A stretch of DNA of 9,549 nucleotides. Source: an uncultured Eudoraea sp. GTDB taxonomy: Bacteria; Bacteroidota; Bacteroidia; Flavobacteriales; Flavobacteriaceae. This document shows, piece after piece, positions 6,030 through 9,549 of this stretch (position 1 is the first letter of the stretch; each line of letters opens with the position of its first letter). The stretch spans positions 1 to 9,549 of the forward strand of contig CAJQNH010000170.1 in NCBI GenBank assembly GCA_905479615.1, given 5' to 3'. The notes beneath the pieces are model-generated. The model did no database searches, was not told the origin of the DNA, and saw nothing but the letters and a program-made list of their open reading frames with translations. The position numbers and the translations under genes are program-made.

Positions 6030-7526
6030 ATGTCTTTAAAATCTATAGCAGCCAGAATTTTTGCGAAAAACATAGCCCGTAAGACAGCAAAGTGGTCCAG
6101 TGAACCTTTAGAAAGTCAGGAAAAGGTCTTCAAACATATAATTAGCAAAGCTCAAAACACAAAATTTGGTATTGATCATAATTTTAAGCAAATAAAGAAC
6201 CACTCAGAATTTGTAAATAAAGTTCCAATAAGAGATTATGAAGCTTTGCGTGACTATGTAGAGCAGGCAGTAGCGGGCAAGGAAAATATTCTTTGGCCTG
6301 GAAAGCCGATCTATTTTGCAAAAACCTCCGGCACCACCTCCGGAGCCAAATATATACCTATTACTTCCGAATCCATTAAAGAACAGGTTCTTGCCTCAAG
6401 GAATGCAATTCTAAATTATATCCATGAAACCGGAAATGCTGATTTTGTTGATGGGAAATGGATTTTTCTACAGGGAAGCCCTGAATTACAAGAAAAAAAC
6501 GGAATTAAGTTAGGAAGATTATCGGGTATTTCGGCCCACTATGTGCCCAACTACCTTCAAAGAAACCGCTTACCCAGCTGGGAAACAAATTGTATTGAGG
6601 ACTGGGAAACTAAGGTGGAAAGGATTGTGGAGGAAACAATAAATGAGGATATGACGCTGATTGCAGGTATACCCTCCTGGGTTCAGATGTATTTTGAAAA
6701 ATTAAAATCCGCAAGCGATAAAAATGTGGGCGTACTCTTCAAAAATTTTAATCTATTTATTTACGGAGGGGTCAATTACGAGCCCTACAGGGCAAAGTTT
6801 GAAGAACTTATTGGCCGCAGGGTAGACAGCATAGAATTATTTCCGGCAAGCGAAGGGTTTTTTGCTTATCAGAACACCCAAAAGGAAGAAGGGATGTTGT
6901 TATTGTTAGACTCAGGCATCTTCTATGAATTTGTGAAGGCAGATGATTTTTTTGAGGATCAACCAAAACGGCTTACTATTGGTGAAGTAGAATTAAATAC
7001 GAACTATGTCATGATTATTTCTACCAACGCGGGTCTTTGGGGATACAATCTCGGAGATACCGTTCGGTTTATTTCAACTAACCCATATAAAATAGTCGTT
7101 ACAGGTCGCATAAAACATTTTATTTCCGCATTTGGGGAACATGTTATTGCAAAAGAAGTTGAGGTTGCAATGCAAAAGGCCGTTGAGGAATGTGATGCTT
7201 CTATTAACGAGTTTACCGTAGCACCACAAATTACACCTGAAGAGGATGAACTTCCATACCATGAGTGGTTTATCGAATTTGAACGAAAACCTTCAGACAT
7301 TTCTAAGTTTATAGAGATACTGGATACATCTCTGCAAAAACAAAACAGTTATTATTTTGATCTGATTGATGGCAAAATACTACAGCGTTTAAAAATCACT
7401 TCGATTAAAAAAGGTGGTTTTCAGGAATTTATGAAATCTATCGGAAAACTGGGAGGTCAAAATAAGGTTCAACGCCTTTCTAATGATAGGTCGGTTGCGG
7501 ATAAGCTAGTGTCACAGCACGAGTGA
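6030..7526 (+). CDS. GH3-family acyl-adenylate-forming enzyme
   Basis: This 498-residue protein is of the length usual for bacterial GH3 proteins, relatives of the plant auxin-responsive acyl-amido synthetases of the ANL superfamily. In plants the enzyme activates a carboxylate with ATP and joins it to an amino acid; the bacterial substrate is not known. Visible motifs are the P-loop TSGTTSGAKYIPIT (99-112), YGGVNYEP (245-252), FPASEGFF (271-278, nucleotide-binding), GYNLGDTVRF (338-347, with the ATP-ribose Asp343), VTGRIKHFISAFGEHV (357-372, hinge region), and the C-terminal GGQNKVQRLSNDR (475-487). All key blocks are present and the protein looks active. No signal peptide is seen, so it is cytosolic. 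ATG 6030 lies 5 nt after the M23 stop, with AGAAAGG directly before it, suggesting translation coupled to the peptidase gene. No clear terminator is seen in the 7527-7616 gap. Confidence 0.93.
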   Translation: MSLKSIAARIFAKNIARKTAKWSSEPLESQEKVFKHIISKAQNTKFGIDHNFKQIKNHSEFVNKVPIRDYEALRDYVEQAVAGKENILWPGKPIYFAKTSGTTSGAKYIPITSESIKEQVLASRNAILNYIHETGNADFVDGKWIFLQGSPELQEKNGIKLGRLSGISAHYVPNYLQRNRLPSWETNCIEDWETKVERIVEETINEDMTLIAGIPSWVQMYFEKLKSASDKNVGVLFKNFNLFIYGGVNYEPYRAKFEELIGRRVDSIELFPASEGFFAYQNTQKEEGMLLLLDSGIFYEFVKADDFFEDQPKRLTIGEVELNTNYVMIISTNAGLWGYNLGDTVRFISTNPYKIVVTGRIKHFISAFGEHVIAKEVEVAMQKAVEECDASINEFTVAPQITPEEDELPYHEWFIEFERKPSDISKFIEILDTSLQKQNSYYFDLIDGKILQRLKITSIKKGGFQEFMKSIGKLGGQNKVQRLSNDRSVADKLVSQHE

Positions 7527-7616
7527 GCACGGTAGTTTTAGCTTTAAGACGAAGGTTTTTAACCGCACAATTGATCTTAATTTCATAGGCTCAGTTAAAT
7601 CATAAATTTTAAAATG

Positions 7617-7624
7617 TAATTTTG
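7617..7624 (+). promoter_or_regulatory. Bacteroidota -7 promoter element of the DUF6909-like gene
   Basis: TAATTTTG matches TAnnTTTG exactly. Its TTG (7622-7624) is in frame with the gene and could be mistaken for a start codon. The first ATG (7628) is 3 nt past the element and the second (7634) is 9 nt past. Transcription therefore starts near one of these, favouring a very short or absent leader. Confidence 0.6.
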
Positions 7625-7633
7625 CTAATGTCT

Positions 7634-9319
7634 ATGGATGTAATTAAAGATAATACAAGGGCCCAGGAATCTACAAATGCTATTGAGCGGATGTATATTA
7701 CTATGCGTCATTTATTTAATAGAGGCTTTTATAAACCAACCGGTGTTTCCGGAGAAACTTTAAGAAACGCTCTTTTATCATTGCATCCGGAGATATATGG
7801 TTCATTGGCTGAAGAGAAAGCCGAACTTAATGGGCTTGTCTATGTTTTAGAACGATTACCATCCGGAATAGAGCAGTGCAGGTATATTAATCTTACCTCA
7901 GATGAGGGTTATGGAAAATCCCACTTTAAGGCAATTATCCCGCCCAAGAGGAGAAGAAATTGCTACAGAATAGATAGTGAGCAGATGAATATTGAGATTA
8001 CAAGGGGGCGATCAGATATTTATGACATACTTACACATCTTACTTTTTTGTATATAGAGGCCGATAAGATATGTCAACGCGTGTTAATTGAAGACACTAA
8101 TAAGACTATTCGCGATTGGAAAAAATTGGAAAAAGCCGCTACCAAGGCAAAACTCACTCAGGAGGAGAAAGAAACCGCATTAATCCATACTGCGAACATC
8201 CTCGGAAGATCATTTGTTGAGGTATTGGAGGTATATGAAAAACTGGCAACAAAGAAAGAACCTGAACGATTATTGAAGATTCTGTACTGGTTAGGTAAAT
8301 TATCTATTGAGGAGGAAACAGGTGGCGAGAAAAGAGTGATTACGTTTAGCAGTATGTTAAGGGATCGCCTTGGGCATCATATTCACGGTGAAATATGGGC
8401 CGAAACGATAAGGAATACATTTAAAAAGCACAATTTATTAAAAAGGCCAATACACATTATTAGTGCCAATATGCATAGCGTGGTGAATTCCCTGTATGCC
8501 AGAAAAGCGCTTAGTAAAGAGTTTCCATCAAATGGGTCCCTTGAGATATATGAGGCCTTAAGTTCCACGGATAATATTGCTTTACGCAATAAAGTGATTG
8601 CCACAGCCAAACGCAATGGCATGATTGCTTTGGAGGATAGCTCCGGAACGAATATTGATGTTCAAATATTTGATATGGCTAAATTGGGGCAGGACGCCTG
8701 TTGTTATGAACTTAATATGGACCTGCCAGATGATAAAAAACCTGTTATATTTGTAATGGACTATGCCTTTGGCGAACAGGCGTATGAAACGATTGATGAA
8801 CTTTTAAAACCCTATGTTTTAGAAAATGGCAAAAATATCTTTTTAGACGTGGCTTCAATTTCAATTATGGGAAAAGCGGGTATTCTTGAGGGCGGTAAAG
8901 GAGATTTAATGATTCCCTCTGCCCATATTTTTGAGGGCACAGCTGATAATTATCCCTTTAAAAATGAACTTTGCGCTAAAGATTTTGAAGGGAATGGTTT
9001 AAAAGTTCTTGAGGGCACAATGGTGACTGTTTTGGGCACTTCGTTACAGAATAAGGATATTTTACGATTCTTTCACGAATCTACCTGGCGGGCAATTGGG
9101 CTGGAAATGGAGGGGGTTCATTATCAGAAAGCAATTCAGGCGGCTTCTAAAATCAGGAAAAGCATTAGGGAGGAAGTTAAGGTAAGATATGCCTATTATG
9201 CGTCAGATAATCCATTAGAATCAGGGAGTACACTAGCCTCCGGAGGCCTGGGAACTACAGGTGTAAAACCTACCTACCTAATAACAGATAAAATACTTAA
9301 GCAAATTTTTAATTCCTAA
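7634..9319 (+). CDS. DUF6909-like protein with nucleosidase-like C-terminal domain
   Basis: This 561-residue, probably cytosolic protein has no signal peptide or membrane span. From memory it matches the Bacteroidota family DUF6909, whose function is not established. The N-terminal part (about 1-360) is helical with conserved-looking blocks (AIERMYITMRHLFNRGFYKP, FKAIIPPKRRRNCYRID, SDIYDILTHLTFLYIEADKI). The C-terminal part (about 365-561) carries an ordered set of motifs of the nucleoside phosphorylase / AMP nucleosidase fold: a strand plus FGEQAYETIDELL (379-391), GKAGILEGGKGDLMIP (413-428), EGTADNYPF (434-442), LEMEG (490-494, ribose-binding Met-Glu) and ASDNP (523-527, candidate catalytic Asp525). 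Start choice: a TTG at 7622 lies inside the -7 element, and ATG 7628 adds two residues; I prefer ATG 7634. The next gene starts 2 nt after the TAA stop, so the two are co-transcribed. I am confident in the gene, moderately in the family name, and treat the enzymatic assignment as inference. Confidence 0.88.
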   Translation: MDVIKDNTRAQESTNAIERMYITMRHLFNRGFYKPTGVSGETLRNALLSLHPEIYGSLAEEKAELNGLVYVLERLPSGIEQCRYINLTSDEGYGKSHFKAIIPPKRRRNCYRIDSEQMNIEITRGRSDIYDILTHLTFLYIEADKICQRVLIEDTNKTIRDWKKLEKAATKAKLTQEEKETALIHTANILGRSFVEVLEVYEKLATKKEPERLLKILYWLGKLSIEEETGGEKRVITFSSMLRDRLGHHIHGEIWAETIRNTFKKHNLLKRPIHIISANMHSVVNSLYARKALSKEFPSNGSLEIYEALSSTDNIALRNKVIATAKRNGMIALEDSSGTNIDVQIFDMAKLGQDACCYELNMDLPDDKKPVIFVMDYAFGEQAYETIDELLKPYVLENGKNIFLDVASISIMGKAGILEGGKGDLMIPSAHIFEGTADNYPFKNELCAKDFEGNGLKVLEGTMVTVLGTSLQNKDILRFFHESTWRAIGLEMEGVHYQKAIQAASKIRKSIREEVKVRYAYYASDNPLESGSTLASGGLGTTGVKPTYLITDKILKQIFNS

Positions 9320-9321
9320 AC

Positions 9322-9549
9322 ATGGCAGATCAGCAAACATCGAAAGAAACCACATCAAATGATGAAATAGATTTGGGACAATTATTTAATATGATTGGCA
9401 ATGGCTTTAATAGGCTATTCAGATGGTTTTTAAGAATTTTCCTTTATTTTAAAAAGAATCTCCTGATTCTACTTACCCTTGCAGTGGTAGGTGCCTTAAT
9501 TGCCTTGGGTTTAAATCAAATTGTAACCGAAAAACTTAAAATAGAGGTC
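9322..9549 (+). CDS. Wzz-type chain-length determinant-like membrane protein, N-terminal part
   Basis: Seventy-six codons are visible, open to the window end, starting with ATG at 9322, 2 nt after the preceding stop. After a polar start (MADQQTSKETTSN) comes DEIDLGQLFNMI, the typical opening of Wzz/FepE/Etk N-terminal domains. An amphipathic stretch follows (GNGFNRLFRWFLRIFLYFKKN), then a membrane span of about residues 47-66 (LLILLTLAVVGALIALGLNQI), then TEKLKIEV, where such proteins go on into the periplasmic domain. Members control polysaccharide chain length or export, sometimes fused to a tyrosine kinase; what follows here is out of view. The match rests on a short region, so the family call is moderate, though the reading frame itself is well supported by the operon spacing. 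Confidence 0.7.
   Translation, partial: MADQQTSKETTSNDEIDLGQLFNMIGNGFNRLFRWFLRIFLYFKKNLLILLTLAVVGALIALGLNQIVTEKLKIEV

Noticed and set aside
7004..7300. Minus-strand ORFs inside the GH3 gene (also 173-472, 5590-5832 and 8383-8622 in other genes)
   Set aside because: Each is fully opposite a recognised or well-supported coding frame and has no independent evidence.

Overview
The window is AT-rich and reads as chromosomal DNA of a marine-type Flavobacteriaceae bacterium (Bacteroidota). The supporting evidence is the protein families present (DUF4837, the PD40-OmpA surface protein, TatA with the FGGKKIPEL signature, bacterial GH3, the DUF6909-like protein and two DUF6747-like mini membrane proteins). 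Bacteroidota-type -7 promoter elements (TAnnTTTG) also sit immediately in front of several starts. I see no IS element, phage gene, CRISPR array, tRNA or rRNA.

Layout, left to right. (1) Positions 2-631 (+): the 3' part of a DUF4837-type putative lipoprotein gene, closed by a perfect 34-nt palindromic terminator that can serve both strands. (2) Positions 707-1294 (-): two separate 56-codon genes, about 62% identical in protein and too short for ordinary ORF filters. Each encodes a single-span membrane protein ending in FRVATGFAFD, and the second has its own intrinsic terminator. (3) Positions 1472-4381 (-): a 969-residue secreted OmpA-family protein built as signal peptide, two SPOR-like repeats, TPR, PD40 propeller, carboxypeptidase-regulatory-like domain and OmpA peptidoglycan-binding domain. 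(4) Positions 4382-4768: a non-coding stretch holding the tatA terminator. (5) Positions 4769-4954 (-): tatA, divergent from the next operon across a 200-nt promoter region. (6) Positions 5155-7526 (+): an M23 peptidase gene and a GH3 gene separated by 5 nt, probably one operon. (7) Positions 7634-9549 (+): a DUF6909-like gene followed after 2 nt by the start of a Wzz-type chain-length/tyrosine-kinase-like membrane protein cut by the window end.

The common theme is the cell envelope: a periplasmic or outer-membrane lipoprotein, peptidoglycan-anchored OmpA, protein export (TatA), peptidoglycan hydrolysis or scaffolding (M23) and polysaccharide chain-length control (Wzz-like). GH3 and the DUF6909-like protein are probably cytosolic enzymes of unknown substrate. 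The most notable observation is that the C-terminal third of the DUF6909-like protein carries, in the right order, the motifs of the nucleoside phosphorylase / AMP nucleosidase fold, including the Met-Glu ribose-binding motif and a Ser-Asp catalytic motif. That would make this 'unknown function' protein a candidate nucleosidase or nucleotide sensor, coupled to an envelope polysaccharide gene.
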